A DNA stretch of 64,000 nt, from assembly GCF_045207785.1 (NCBI RefSeq), contig NZ_CP108777.1, positions 62,001-126,000 on the forward strand, in the 5' to 3' direction. Positions within the stretch are counted from its first letter, which is position 1, and each line of letters starts with the position of its first letter. The notes below the pieces were generated by a model. The model had not been told where the DNA came from. It did no database searches and saw nothing but the letters and a program-made list of their open reading frames with translations. The position numbers and the translations under genes were made by a program. Of the stretch, positions 23,142 to 32,515 are shown one piece after another. The stretch is from Embleya sp045207785. GTDB taxonomy: Bacteria > Actinomycetota > Actinomycetes > Streptomycetales > Streptomycetaceae.

Positions 23142-26100
23142 TCAGGTGGCCGCGCGGTAGGCGATCAGCCATCCGGTTCCGACGTGGTCGCCGCGGCGGG
23201 TGAAGGCGGCCGTGCCGTGCCGCCCGGCGGAGGGGTCGTCGTCGACGGGGCGTGGATACGGGAGTGTGGTGGTGTCGCCGGTGTGGGTGTGGGTGGTGAA
23301 GGTGGCGCCGTCCCACAGGTGGACGACCGCGCCCAGCGGCGCGGCGGCGATGGTTGCCTGTGTCGGTGCGGCCTCCAGCGTGGTGTGGGTGGTGCGGCCG
23401 TTGAGCAGGGCCGTGTACTGGTCGGGTTCGAGTCGGCAATCGTTGGGGGCGCGTCCTGCCGGCCAGTCGGGCGCGGTGATGCCGCGGGAGGTGGCGGCTT
23501 TCCACATGCGCGGCACGGCCTCGGCGGCGTGCAGGGGTGTGGCCATCTGTTCGCACATCCACAGCAGGCGGCCCGCTCCCCGGCCGGGGCCCAGGGCGCG
23601 CCACCGCACGCGGCGACCCAGGTCGGCGGCGGCGACGACCGCCCAGGGGTGCAGGGTGGCGCAGGTGCCTTGGGCGCCGAGCCAGGCGAGGTAGCGTTCG
23701 GCCTCGTCCAGGACCGGGGTCAGGTTGTCGGTGGGGATGCCGGCGACGACGCGGGAGGGTCGGCGGAACAGGTGGGGGCCGGCGGCGACGAGCATGAGGG
23801 CGGCTCGGGCGAGGTCTCCCGGTTCGAGGGAGGGTTTGGAGGCGAGTCCGGTGCGGGGTGGGGCCCATGCTCCGATGTCGTCGACGAATCCGCGTGCGTG
23901 CAGGACGCGCAGGACGGCGATTTCGGCGTGTTCGTTGGTGGGGGCTTGTTCGAGTCCGGGCAGCAGGGTCGCGGCCAGAGTGATCAGGAGGTCTTCCGCG
24001 TCGTCGGCGCTGTCGGGGACGGGTGCGGATGCGATGGCTTGGCGCAGTTGGTCGGCGACGGTGGCGGCCACCATCATGCGGCAGGTGAGCCGGCCGAGGT
24101 CGGTGGCGGTGAGGGCGTCGTCCCCGCGGGGCCCGGGGTCTCGTCGTAGGTAGTCGGCTTCGATGAGGAAGTCGATGGCGTCGCCGAGGAGGTCGGGGTC
24201 TTCGCCCCCCTGGTGGTGGGCGAGGGTCTGAACCCACCAGGCGTCGGCTTCGCGGACGGTGCGGACGCGTTCCTGGACGACCTCGGCGAGGACCTGGTCG
24301 GGGAGGCTGTTGCGGATCCGGGAGCGGACGGTGTATCCGGCGGCCAGGCGGGCCTGCCAGATCGGGCGTTCGGTTTCCTCGGTGAGCAGGTAGGCCCATC
24401 CTTCGGTTTCGCCGGCTCCGACGCGGCCCGCTCGTCCGAACATCTGTTGGACCATGGAGACTTCGATGCGGTCCATGCCCACCTGGGTGTCGCGGACGAC
24501 GACGGCGCGGGCGGGGAGGTTGACGCCGGCGGCGACGGTCGAGGTGGCGACGAGTACGTCGATGTCGCGGTTGCGGAAGTCGCGTTCGGCGTCGCGTTTG
24601 TGGGGCCAGTCGCGGTAGTGCAGGCCGACGCCGGCCTTGCGGCACAGGTCGTGGACGCGGTCGGTGTCGTCGGTGTCCACGCCGGTGGTCCGTGTTCCCC
24701 TGCTCGCGGCGATCGCCAGGGCGGTGGCGCGCACGTTGCGTTTGCTGCCGCAGAACACCAGGACGCTGCCCCCGTCTTGGGTGACGGTCTCGGTGAGGCG
24801 GGTCGCGGCGCGGGTTCTGGAGAGTTGTCGGGCGGACCGGTCGGCGGCGAGGGGGATCATCGGGAGTTGCCAGACGAGGCGGGTCGGCCGCCACGACACC
24901 TTCACCAGGGTCGCGCTCAGCCATCGGGCGATCTCGTCGGCGTTGGAGACGGTGGCCGACAATCCGACGATGCGGACCTGGTGGGCGACTTCGCGTACGC
25001 GGGCCAGGAGGGCTTCGAGGACGGGGCCGCGGACGGGATCCCCGAGGAGGTGGATCTCGTCGACGATCAGGCAGCCGACCTCGGCGAGGACGTCGCGCAG
25101 GGACGCGGTGCGGCAGATGGCCTCGAACTTCTCGGTGGTGGACACCCACACGTCCGCGTCCCTGATGGCTCGGGCGTCGGTGGCGTACTCGCCGGACAGG
25201 CGGGCGACGCGCAGTCCCTGTCGGCGCCACGGTTCGAGGTCGCGGTCGAGTTCGTCGGTGAGCGAACGCTGCGGGACCAGCCACACGGCCTTGCGTCCGC
25301 GTTCGTGGGTGTGCAGGGCGGCGACCATGCCGATCGGTGTCTTGCCGGCCCCGGTGGGCGCGACGATCAGGACGTGGCCGACCGTGTCGTCCAGGACGAC
25401 GGGGACGGCCTGGATCTGAGCCGGGTTGAACGTGGGGTGCGGCAGGAGCGAGGCCCACGCGGCGGGGACGAGTTCACTCACCGGCACCGGGTCCGGCACG
25501 GCGTCGGGGTCCTGGGGTGCGAGGCCCTCCCAGGCCGCTTCGAACACGTCGCGGGCGGCGTGCGCGCCGGGGCCCAGGACCGGTGGGCGTTCGCCGCCGG
25601 ACGCGGCGGCGACCGGGGAGGGTCGGGGAAGCGCGACCGGTTCGACCAGCGTGCCGTCGTCGCCGAGGGTGCTCACCGATTCGGCTTCCACCCAGTAGGG
25701 GACGGATCGACACTGTGCGCCGCGCTCGTCGAGGTGTTCCCGCAGCGGTTCGTACGCGTCGCCTTCGGGGGTGATCACGCGCACGTCGGTGTCGGGGGTG
25801 ACGTGTGCGGGCAGCCGCCAATGCGGGTCGGTGACCTTGCACCAGTACAGTCGCCGCGTCTCCGCGTGAGTGGTGGACGGCAGGTCCGCGGGCCACACGC
25901 CCGGCCGATCGGCTCGGCGGGTGGCGGGTGGCGGTACGCGCACGCCGCGGACGGGAACGGTCGCGACGCCGGCGTGGTCGCCGCGCGGGCCGGGCAGCCG
26001 CACGTCCGGCCCGCCGGACCCGGGGGCGGGATCGACGCGGGGAGGGGTCCTCGTCGGCGGGTTCGCCGGTTTCGTCAGGTCACGGGAGCTGATCCCCAAG

Positions 26101-26783
26101 TCCTTGAGGGTGCTCACGCCGGGGCAACTCGGGCAGATGACGGCGATGTAGCGCCCGGTGGCCCCCTTCGTGTCGATGTACGGTTTCCGCAGGGTGTGCG
26201 TGACGCCCGCGCACCGGGGGCACCGGAACTCGACGGGGCCTTCGTGGTACCAGCCCGGCTCGCGCATCCGCGCGGGCAGTCCGCTCGCCGCGACGGTGAC
26301 GCCCCAGTGCCGTTCGATCACACTCGCCACGGTCGAGTCCCCGTCGGTCGCGTCGTTGGGGTGTTCGAGGGGCGGCTCGGGCGAGTGGTCCGGGACGGTG
26401 GTTGCGGTCGACGGGGTGTCGGCCTGGAGCGCGAGGTGGCGCCGCTCGTTGTGGTTGCTCACCCTCGCGGTGCCGTTGGTACCCACGCAGGGGTCCCCGA
26501 CGGCGGCGTCACAGTAGGGGCAGGCGACCGCGGCCCTGATCCGCTCGCGATACTCCTCCAGGGCCTTGCCCTTTCGGCTGCGGACCGGCGTCGTGGCGCG
26601 GACCGGAGCGGGCCCCGCGTCCGCCGGCCTGTGGGCGGCGCACCAACCGTTGTCCACCGGCACCAGCGCCCGGCACTGCAGTCCCCGGGTCGTGGTGCCC
26701 GGACATCGCTGCACGGCGCCGGCATCGGTAAGTGATGTCACGGACACATCATGGAGCAATCGAACGGAGTTCGGCCCTCCCAC
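23142..26783 (-). CDS. Ski2-like DEAD/DEAH helicase with N-terminal zinc fingers
   Basis: A 1,213 aa protein. Three Cys/His clusters come first: CPGTTTRGLQCRALV...WCAAH (about 27-51), CPYCDAAVGDPC...HNERRH (about 88-115, like phage zinc-binding domains) and CPRC...CPSC (about 189-220). The helicase core follows: motif I APTGAGKT near 474, DEIH near 574, SAT, and motif VI QMFGRAGRVGAGE near 780, a Ski2/Hel308 signature. The C-terminal 350 residues hold helical domains and a terminal beta region (VVHLWDGATFTTHTHTGDTT, GTGWLIAYRAAT). It probably unwinds or remodels nucleic acid using ATP; the zinc fingers may give substrate recognition. The call for the core is firm, but the biological role is not. 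The start is uncertain between ATG 26783 and GTGs near 26741-26750. Confidence 0.9.
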   Translation of the reverse strand: MGGPNSVRLLHDVSVTSLTDAGAVQRCPGTTTRGLQCRALVPVDNGWCAAHRPADAGPAPVRATTPVRSRKGKALEEYRERIRAAVACPYCDAAVGDPCVGTNGTARVSNHNERRHLALQADTPSTATTVPDHSPEPPLEHPNDATDGDSTVASVIERHWGVTVAASGLPARMREPGWYHEGPVEFRCPRCAGVTHTLRKPYIDTKGATGRYIAVICPSCPGVSTLKDLGISSRDLTKPANPPTRTPPRVDPAPGSGGPDVRLPGPRGDHAGVATVPVRGVRVPPPATRRADRPGVWPADLPSTTHAETRRLYWCKVTDPHWRLPAHVTPDTDVRVITPEGDAYEPLREHLDERGAQCRSVPYWVEAESVSTLGDDGTLVEPVALPRPSPVAAASGGERPPVLGPGAHAARDVFEAAWEGLAPQDPDAVPDPVPVSELVPAAWASLLPHPTFNPAQIQAVPVVLDDTVGHVLIVAPTGAGKTPIGMVAALHTHERGRKAVWLVPQRSLTDELDRDLEPWRRQGLRVARLSGEYATDARAIRDADVWVSTTEKFEAICRTASLRDVLAEVGCLIVDEIHLLGDPVRGPVLEALLARVREVAHQVRIVGLSATVSNADEIARWLSATLVKVSWRPTRLVWQLPMIPLAADRSARQLSRTRAATRLTETVTQDGGSVLVFCGSKRNVRATALAIAASRGTRTTGVDTDDTDRVHDLCRKAGVGLHYRDWPHKRDAERDFRNRDIDVLVATSTVAAGVNLPARAVVVRDTQVGMDRIEVSMVQQMFGRAGRVGAGETEGWAYLLTEETERPIWQARLAAGYTVRSRIRNSLPDQVLAEVVQERVRTVREADAWWVQTLAHHQGGEDPDLLGDAIDFLIEADYLRRDPGPRGDDALTATDLGRLTCRMMVAATVADQLRQAIASAPVPDSADDAEDLLITLAATLLPGLEQAPTNEHAEIAVLRVLHARGFVDDIGAWAPPRTGLASKPSLEPGDLARAALMLVAAGPHLFRRPSRVVAGIPTDNLTPVLDEAERYLAWLGAQGTCATLHPWAVVAAADLGRRVRWRALGPGRGAGRLLWMCEQMATPLHAAEAVPRMWKAATSRGITAPDWPAGRAPNDCRLEPDQYTALLNGRTTHTTLEAAPTQATIAAAPLGAVVHLWDGATFTTHTHTGDTTTLPYPRPVDDDPSAGRHGTAAFTRRGDHVGTGWLIAYRAAT

Positions 26784-27741
26784 CGGACGGAACGCGATAT
26801 GTCCGCGAAACCCATCGGCCCCGGGCGCAATCTCCCTTGCCGTCCCGGGTGTTGGGCCCTCGTCGGCGGCGGGCGAACCGTCGGCCGATCAACGTGCCTC
26901 GGGACGGCGGGCAGTTCCGCGATGTCGGTGTGCGCGGCCCGGCCTCGTTCGGTCCCTGGACCGGACCTTGTCGAAAGCGCAGGTCGAAGCGGTTCCGGCT
27001 GCGGATGAGGGACTGAAGGGACCGAGATCTCGAATCACGACGACGCGCCCGGCCCATGGCCGTTCGGCGTGTGTACGGAATCGGAATTTGAGGCCCGAGG
27101 TGGACAGCGATCGGCGGCGGTGCTTGCGCAGTTCGACGTAGGAGTGGGTGCGGTCGGGGTCGGAGGTGGCGAGGGCCTCGGCCATGTCGCCGGCCGCCCA
27201 CAGCACGGTGTCGTCCTCGTCGAGCTGCCAACCACCCTCAGGACAAGGATCAGGGGCGGGCCCGTGCTGCTCGGCGGTGTCCGCTCGGCGCGCGATCGCC
27301 GCACGCGTGCGGTGGCCCTACCGACGACGACGGCGCGCCGTTGCTCGGCCGGGTGATCGGGTGCGGCGGGGCGCAGGACAGCCCGCCGGGGTGTGGCGTG
27401 CACCTGGGCGAGGTCCCGGTGATCTGGGACCCGGGCGAGTGGTACGGAATCACGTCCACCGGCGGGAATGCCGAGTTGACGTGGGCCGTCCGATGCGTGG
27501 ACGAGGCGTTCGCCGAGTCCCACGGCTGACCGCGTGGCGCGGCGGCCGCGACACCACGCCGTGCACCCGCAACGCCACGTGGCGCCCGGGGCACTGTGGT
27601 CACCTCGATGTCGCAAGAAGGCTGTCCGGCTCGGGCAGGAGCGCCGCAGGGCGTCGAGGCATCGAAACGGAACCGGCGCCAAGCCTCCGTCGGCCACTGG
27701 TGGGCGGCTGACGGAGCGTCGGCTGCGGTGGGGTGTGCCGC
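26784..27741. other. Debris with two anonymous gene pieces
   Basis: About 960 bp. Minus strand 27025-27240 reads WQLDEDDTVLWAAGDMAEAL, then DRTHSYVELRKHRRRSLSTS. Plus strand 27350-27529 reads GEVPVIWDPGEWYGITSTGG and WAVRCVDEAFAESHG with a stop at 27527. Both look like ends of real genes but have no supported starts. The latter resembles small SMI1- or immunity-type proteins, which is a weak impression. Confidence 0.3.
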
Positions 27742-28395
27742 TCAGTCTGTGAGGAAGGCACCTTCGCGGCAAGCGCGGCAGACGAAGACGTAGCCCAGCC
27801 GGCCGCCGAGGTTCATCGCGGACTGCGCGGAGATTCCTTCTTCCAGATGTGCGGCGAATTCCATCGTGTCGGTACAGGCGGGGCATGCGGGCAGTCGGTC
27901 GTCCTCGAGGTAGGAGGGGCTGCCTCCGAGTGACCCGAGCACTTCGCGTTGCTTCCCGAATCGTTCTTCGGGCTCCCGCTTCCACCCCGAGCGGGCAAGG
28001 TCGTAGGCGTCGGGCGCGAGTTCGTCGTGATCGTCGTCCTCTGCGGGGTCGAGCGTCACGACGTGGGTGCGGATGGCCGAGGTGGCGGGCAGCAGCGTCA
28101 CACCCGTCGCGGGCGCCTCTACCGGCTGCAGTTCCTCCCGGGGAAACAGATAGACCCGGTTCGCGCCGGAAGTCGCGTCCCACGACTCACATGCGCCGGG
28201 GTCGTTCTGGCACACGAATACCGACAGGACGCCGTCCTCGACGGGAAGATGGGCGAAGAACTGCAGTGGCCCTCCGCAAGAGGACCCGCATATGGGCCAG
28301 GTGAATCCTGCAGGAGCCAGTGGCACGCCCCCGGTCCGCGGGACGCCGGAGTCGGCCGGTGCGGTGCCGTCATAGATCATCAGAGTTGTCTGCAT
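27742..28395 (-). CDS. DUF1963-like (YwqG-type) protein
   Basis: A 217 aa soluble protein. The N-terminal segment TGGVPLAPAGFTWPICGSSC followed by GGPLQFFAHLPVEDGVLSVF is the DUF1963 pattern (target-recognition 'W-P-x-C' followed by a strand 'L-x-F-x-A-x-L'). Two Cys pairs occur: PACPACTDTMEFAAHL and YVFVCRACREGAF, probably a zinc site. Such proteins appear beside polymorphic toxin and housekeeping loci; their biochemistry is unknown. The gene start (28395) overlaps the stop of the upstream gene (28380), so the two are translationally coupled. Confidence 0.72.
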   Translation of the reverse strand: MQTTLMIYDGTAPADSGVPRTGGVPLAPAGFTWPICGSSCGGPLQFFAHLPVEDGVLSVFVCQNDPGACESWDATSGANRVYLFPREELQPVEAPATGVTLLPATSAIRTHVVTLDPAEDDDHDELAPDAYDLARSGWKREPEERFGKQREVLGSLGGSPSYLEDDRLPACPACTDTMEFAAHLEEGISAQSAMNLGGRLGYVFVCRACREGAFLTD

Positions 28396-29285
28396 GGTGA
28401 GAGGCTACGGGCGTTGGCAACTGTACCCATGTGACGGGTGAGCCTCGCGGGGCCGCGTGGGGATGCCTTCGACGGCGTGCGGCAGGCGTGTCCTCGCCCA
28501 CAGACGCGTCCCTCTGGTCCGGCGGCGTTTGTTCCCGTGATGTCCAAGCCGTCCGGGGCCGCCAGTGCCTGCCGGATCTGCTCGGCGTGGGGCGCCGGGT
28601 ACGACGCGGACTCCAGCAACCGACGGGCTGCCTCGACGCCGTGCCGCGTCCACACCGCGACGATCGGCCGCAACCGTCCGGACTCCGTCCGTAGTTCCAC
28701 ACGGCCCGCGATCACTGACGCGACGCCGGGGTCACCGGAACCGATGGCCAACGGAAGCCTGCGCCGCAGCCTCACACTGTCGACGGTCCACAACAGGTCG
28801 AGCAGCGGCGCGCCGACCGTTCCCACGCTCCCGTCGGACCCGACGCCGTCGAGCATGCGGCGGCGCTCCCGGTCGTTCAGGGCCGGGTGGCCGAACAGGC
28901 GTGCGTCGACCTCGGGGTTGTCGAGGTGGAGAAGCCGGGACAACTCGTCCGGGGTCAGGTCGGGGCGGAGCGCGAGCTCGGTGGGGGTGAGGGAGACCGG
29001 GCGCTTCCCGGGGTCGGCCGGCAGGACGCCGCGTAGCACCCGTGGGCGCGCGGGCGTCGGCCCCTTGGAGAGTGCGCCCAGGACGTCCGCGACGATCTCC
29101 GCGGCCGGGCGGAAGTCACCGTACGGGGATGGCCGCCCGGAGTTCGTGGCACAGTCCGGTGATCCGCATCGGGAGCACGGCGTGCGCGCGTCGCTCGCGG
29201 CGGTGTGGGCCAGGCGCCGGGTCACCGCCTCGGCGATGTGGGGGCCGGCCAACCCCAGGACCAGGTCCTCGGGTTCAGGGTGCAT
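28380..29285 (-). CDS. Hypothetical protein with variant leucine-rich segment
   Basis: A 301 aa protein starting MHPEPEDLVLGLAGPHIAEA (ATG 29285; a GTG at 29294 is also possible). A CSRCGSPDC cluster lies near residue 35-45. A segment ALRPDLTPDELSRLLHLDNP followed by EVDARLFGHPALNDRERRRM resembles the variant leucine-rich/HEAT-like repeats of actinobacteria. The end, about residues 200-260, is helical (VWTRHGVEAARRLLESASYP). No enzyme motif is seen. Its stop lies inside the start of the DUF1963 gene, so they form a pair. It is 95 bp downstream of the nucleotidyltransferase. Role unknown. Confidence 0.6.
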   Translation of the reverse strand: MHPEPEDLVLGLAGPHIAEAVTRRLAHTAASDARTPCSRCGSPDCATNSGRPSPYGDFRPAAEIVADVLGALSKGPTPARPRVLRGVLPADPGKRPVSLTPTELALRPDLTPDELSRLLHLDNPEVDARLFGHPALNDRERRRMLDGVGSDGSVGTVGAPLLDLLWTVDSVRLRRRLPLAIGSGDPGVASVIAGRVELRTESGRLRPIVAVWTRHGVEAARRLLESASYPAPHAEQIRQALAAPDGLDITGTNAAGPEGRVCGRGHACRTPSKASPRGPARLTRHMGTVANARSLSPCRQL

Positions 29286-29380
29286 TGCGCTCACTCGTGG
29301 ACTCCTCGCGAACGGTCGCCACGCGGGCGGGCCCGGGGCGCCCCCGCGTGACGACCGGATTCGGATCGGCTTTCGGCCCG

Positions 29381-30721
29381 TCAGACGGATTCGCCGAGAG
29401 CGATGACGGCTTCCTCTGCGAAGCGGGCGATGTTGGGCCGGTAGGAGGAGGCGGAGTGGTACGGCCGCAGCCGGAGATCGGTCAGGGTCGCCGCGGCGTC
29501 CGCCAGGCCGCACCTGTCGGCGCCGATCGTCTCGCGAAGGACCACGATGCCCTCTGCCATGTCCGTGCGCTCGTCGTCGAGGAACGTGAGCACCGCTTCC
29601 AACCCCTCGTCGCGCAGCAGTTCCCGGGCCCGTGCGATGCGGAGGGCAAGGTGCCGCGCGCGCCATGTGTAGCCGTCGGCGGGCGGGATCGCGGCGCTTT
29701 CCGCGAATGTCGGGGCCAGCGCGGCCGTCAGGCGCTGCCGCAGCCCTTCCACGGTGTCCGGGAGTTCCGGGTAGTCCTTGTTCAGTTCGTCCTCGTCGAA
29801 GGCGAGGTCCTCCAGCATCTGCGGCCCGAACCGGCGGCCGGCCCACTCCGGCCCCGCTGCGACGAGCGTCCGCATGAGCAGTTCGAGTGGCAACGGGGTC
29901 GCCTCGGCAAGCAAAACCGCGTCGTACAGGTCCTTGCCTTGCGGATACTTGTCGGACAGCAGCCACAGCAACTTCCACGCCAGCGACAACTCGGGGGTGG
30001 CGGCCAGGACGCGGTGGACGTCATCCGTACCGCGTGCCGGAATCGGGGTCGACTCGGCGTCCGCGGGAAGGCGTTCGTTGAACACGAAGTCGAGCTGAAT
30101 GGTGCCGGTCGGCAGTCCCTCGGCGTGCCACGGAAGGACCAGTCGTATGCCGGGCACGCGGCTGTACGTCCAGATCTCGTCGCTCCGCGCGTTCGACGCG
30201 TCGATGCGCACAGCGCCGTGCTCGAGCGCCACTGCGGCGGCCGCGGCGGCAACTTCGTCCAGCATGCGAGCGGTGCGGGGCTCACCCATGTGCCAGGTCT
30301 CGGGCGCGACGACGAAGTCGAGGTCGCCCGGTTCGCGGGCGGCGTCGCCGTACCATGCCTTGAGCAGGACGCTGCCGCGCAACACCAGGTTGGCGGCCCA
30401 ACGGGACCCGGCGATGGCCGAGATGACATCGTCCAGCGCACGATGGCGTGCCTCGTGCCAGCGGGCGGCGAGGCTCGGGGAGGTGAACTGGGGTTCACCG
30501 GCGCGCATGGCCTTGCTGTACTTCATCAGGGCGGGATCGAAAACCGGGCGCTGCACGATGCCCGTGCCGCGGACCACGGTCAGTGTGGAGGGCAGGTCGT
30601 TCTCGCCGCGTTCGGTGTCGCTCGGTGGAATCCGCGGAAGCACGGCGGACGCCGGCCACGGGCCCCACTCGACGTGGGTCCACGTCATCACGTCATCGTC
30701 GCCGGTGGTGTCGCCGGTCAT
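29381..30721 (-). CDS. Nucleotidyltransferase, AbiEii/AbiGii toxin family
   Basis: A 446 aa protein. The nucleotidyltransferase signature is LVLRGSVLLKAWYGDAAREP followed by GDLDFVV (about residues 115-145): the Gly-Ser loop and the Asp-x-Asp metal pair. ATPELSLAWKLLWLLSDKYP and GKDLYDAVLLAEATP continue the AbiEii fold (the K-x-x-D-x-x-D region). AbiEii-type toxins add nucleotides to tRNA or another target and are normally paired with an antitoxin. Here the upstream neighbour is not a recognisable AbiEi but a different, frameshifted gene whose end overlaps this start by about 38 bp. The N-terminal about 75 residues have no assigned fold. The start ATG at 30721 was chosen on the coupling with that neighbour. 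Confidence 0.82.
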   Translation of the reverse strand: MTGDTTGDDDVMTWTHVEWGPWPASAVLPRIPPSDTERGENDLPSTLTVVRGTGIVQRPVFDPALMKYSKAMRAGEPQFTSPSLAARWHEARHRALDDVISAIAGSRWAANLVLRGSVLLKAWYGDAAREPGDLDFVVAPETWHMGEPRTARMLDEVAAAAAAVALEHGAVRIDASNARSDEIWTYSRVPGIRLVLPWHAEGLPTGTIQLDFVFNERLPADAESTPIPARGTDDVHRVLAATPELSLAWKLLWLLSDKYPQGKDLYDAVLLAEATPLPLELLMRTLVAAGPEWAGRRFGPQMLEDLAFDEDELNKDYPELPDTVEGLRQRLTAALAPTFAESAAIPPADGYTWRARHLALRIARARELLRDEGLEAVLTFLDDERTDMAEGIVVLRETIGADRCGLADAAATLTDLRLRPYHSASSYRPNIARFAEEAVIALGESV

Positions 30722-31397
30722 ATGCGGTCGCCCCGCCCTTCTCCTCGATCCAGCCGTGGTCGAGTGATTCGTCGTCGAAGACGACGAACTCACGCTCAGC
30801 CGAGACGATGTGGTGGGCCACTCGCTGTCAACGCCGCGGTGAGCGACGCGAGTTCGCGGGCGGCGGTGCCGTCGCCGACCCCGCGGCAGCGCTGGGTGAC
30901 GAAGCGCTCCTGACGGCCGTCGTGCCGGCTCCGGCGCGCGTTGTGCGACAGGTGCGCGCCGTACGGCGCCGCAAGGGCGGCGAGGCCGGCCGGCGCCTCG
31001 GTGCCGGGCCCGGTCCCAGCACAAGCTTGACATGGTGCTCGAAGAAGTACGCGTGGCCCAGCGCGGCGGCCGCGTCGGTCGCCGGGACGGCTGCGTGCCA
31101 CGGCGCAGCCTCGATCCTGACGCGCACGGCGTGGAAGCCGCACGCTCCGGCCCCCGCCGCGAGCCGCGTTGCCGCCCTGCGGGCCGCACCAAGCGTCGTG
31201 CGGGCGCCCAACGTCAGCATCGGCTGCGAAGGTGTGCGTCCGCACCCGAGCACGATGTGCGTCATTCCCGCACCGCGCTCGCGGCCCCAGATCGTCAACG
31301 GGGCTATGTCGGCGTCGGAACAGCGGAACGTCACGTGCGTCTCGAAGTCTCCGGGGACATCCTCGGGAAAGTGGACATGGGCAGTGGTTGTCGGCAC
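30684..31397 (-). pseudogene. Partner gene of the nucleotidyltransferase, two frameshifts
   Basis: Three consecutive minus-strand frames read as one protein. From GTG 31397: VHFPEDVPGDFETHVTFRCS, MTHIVLGCGRTPSQPMLTLG and ALGHAYFFEHHVKLVLGPG. A shift near 31015 gives LAALAAPYGAHLSHNARRSR and QERFVTQRCRGVGDG. A shift near 30825 gives VSAEREFVVFDDESLDHGWI followed by EEKGGATAYDR, ending at about 30684. The order of these phrases is what I would expect of one about 235 aa protein, so two single-base shifts have broken it, or the sequence has two errors. The end overlaps the AbiEii-type start, suggesting a coupled antitoxin-like or accessory partner. Confidence 0.6.
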
Positions 31398-31440
31398 GCG
31401 CCGAGGGTTCCAGATGGGACCGACAGCCGGGGTCCGGGAG

Positions 31441-31496
31441 TCGTCGTCGACCGGCACGGAGCGGAAACGGTTGCGCTTCCGCTCCCTCGACGACGA
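31441..31496 (-). terminator. Nested long inverted repeat
   Basis: Outer arms TCGTCGTCGA (31441-31450) and TCGACGACGA (31487-31496) and inner arms GGAGCGGAA (31458-31466) and TTCCGCTCC (31477-31485) are each perfect. They give a 56-nt two-part hairpin between the stop of one minus-strand gene (31505) and the start of the next (31397). It probably works as a terminator or as a control element of the nucleotidyltransferase group. Confidence 0.6.
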
Positions 31497-31504
31497 TCGA
31501 TTCC

Positions 31505-31795
31505 TCATCCTCTCGGCACGCGCGTCCGGCACTGGGACGCCGCGAGGGCCGTGCCCTGTCGCAGCCGTTCGACCTCGAAGCGCACCAGTGCCGGGCACGG
31601 GCGCACGATCCCGTGGAGCGCGTGGACCGGTCCGGTGGAGTTCAATGCCACTCCGTAGGCGAAGTGCGGCGCCCAGTGAAGTGTTCGGGGTATCTCCACG
31701 CGAAGCCGCTCCTCGCGCCAGGCCCACTCCGCGATGGCAGCGAACAGGTCGTCGCGCTCCTTGGGGGACAGCCGGTCCCACCACGCGGCGGCCAC
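31505..31795 (-). CDS. Hypothetical protein, N-terminally truncated
   Basis: A GTG at 31795 starts MAAAWWDRLSPKERDDLFAA, then WREERLRVEIPRTLHWAPHF and GPVHALHGIVRPCPALVRFE. The open frame continues upstream to about 31917 as a strongly charged coiled coil (QRVRAEQARLWQIAAQERRV, RERAEEQARQRQA) but meets a stop without a start codon. The real protein was therefore longer, with a coiled-coil N-terminus. Domain order coiled coil plus a small helical domain with 'W-W-D-x-L-S-x-x-E-R' hints at plasmid or phage replication proteins, but I cannot name it. Confidence 0.5.
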   Translation of the reverse strand: MAAAWWDRLSPKERDDLFAAIAEWAWREERLRVEIPRTLHWAPHFAYGVALNSTGPVHALHGIVRPCPALVRFEVERLRQGTALAASQCRTRVPRG

Positions 31796-31917
31796 GTGCG
31801 ACGCCTGCCGCTGCCTGGCTTGTTCTTCGGCCCGCTCGCGAACGCGACGCTCCTGCGCCGCGATCTGCCACAGTCGCGCCTGCTCGGCGCGGACGCGCTG
31901 TTCCTCCTCCCGGGACG

Positions 31918-32515
31918 ACTACCGTGCGCGCGTTCGTCGCCGGGGTTGGCGGTGGCGCTGATGGACTCACGGAAGTTCGCATGGAAGAAGGAAGCGCGGT
32001 GGCGCTCGGCGAACACCGAGACCGCCGCGAACCGGGGAGGCGAGGCCGCATTCCGCCTCGCCTCCCCCGCGAGCTCTTCGTCCACGGCCTGCTCACGTCG
32101 CCGAACTGCGCGAGGGACTGCCTGCCCCGCGGACCGCGAGGCGAGGACGACCGCCGGATACGCGCAACGCGGGCCGCGTCCGGGTCCGCGTCGGCGCCGA
32201 GTCGGTCTCGTCGAACCCACCGAGGGCGAAGCCGGCCGGCACGACGAGGACAACGGCGACGTGCGGCCGCTGCGCGTGGCGCGGCGGACGCCTGGGGCGC
32301 GGCGGCCCACGACGTGGCGGCTTGGTCGGCGGCCTCGGTTTCCCCGGATGTTCCGGCGCCGGGTGTGACACATCGGCGCGACGAGGGAGGGAAATTGTGT
32401 CAGGTTTCTCCGGAAGTTTCCCGGGCCGCCGCGCGCAGTTATGCGGCGCCTTCGACATTGAACGGCGCACCCACCCAGCGCCCCTGACGCGGTCGAACGA
32501 GGAGACATACCTACT
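31918..32515. other. Intergenic debris upstream of phospholipase C
   Basis: About 600 bp. Minus strand about 31960-32040 reads VSVFAERHRASFFHANFRES, a possible piece of the truncated gene before it. Minus strand 32150-32270 reads HVAVVLVVPAGFALGGFDET. Nothing complete is supported. The last 100 bp hold the phospholipase promoter. Confidence 0.3.

Noticed and set aside
22864..26735. Long open frames of about 840-860 codons on both strands inside the helicase gene
   Set aside because: They are products of high third-position GC. Their translations are Arg/Pro- or Gly/Asp-rich without any motif, while the 1,213-codon frame contains all helicase motifs.
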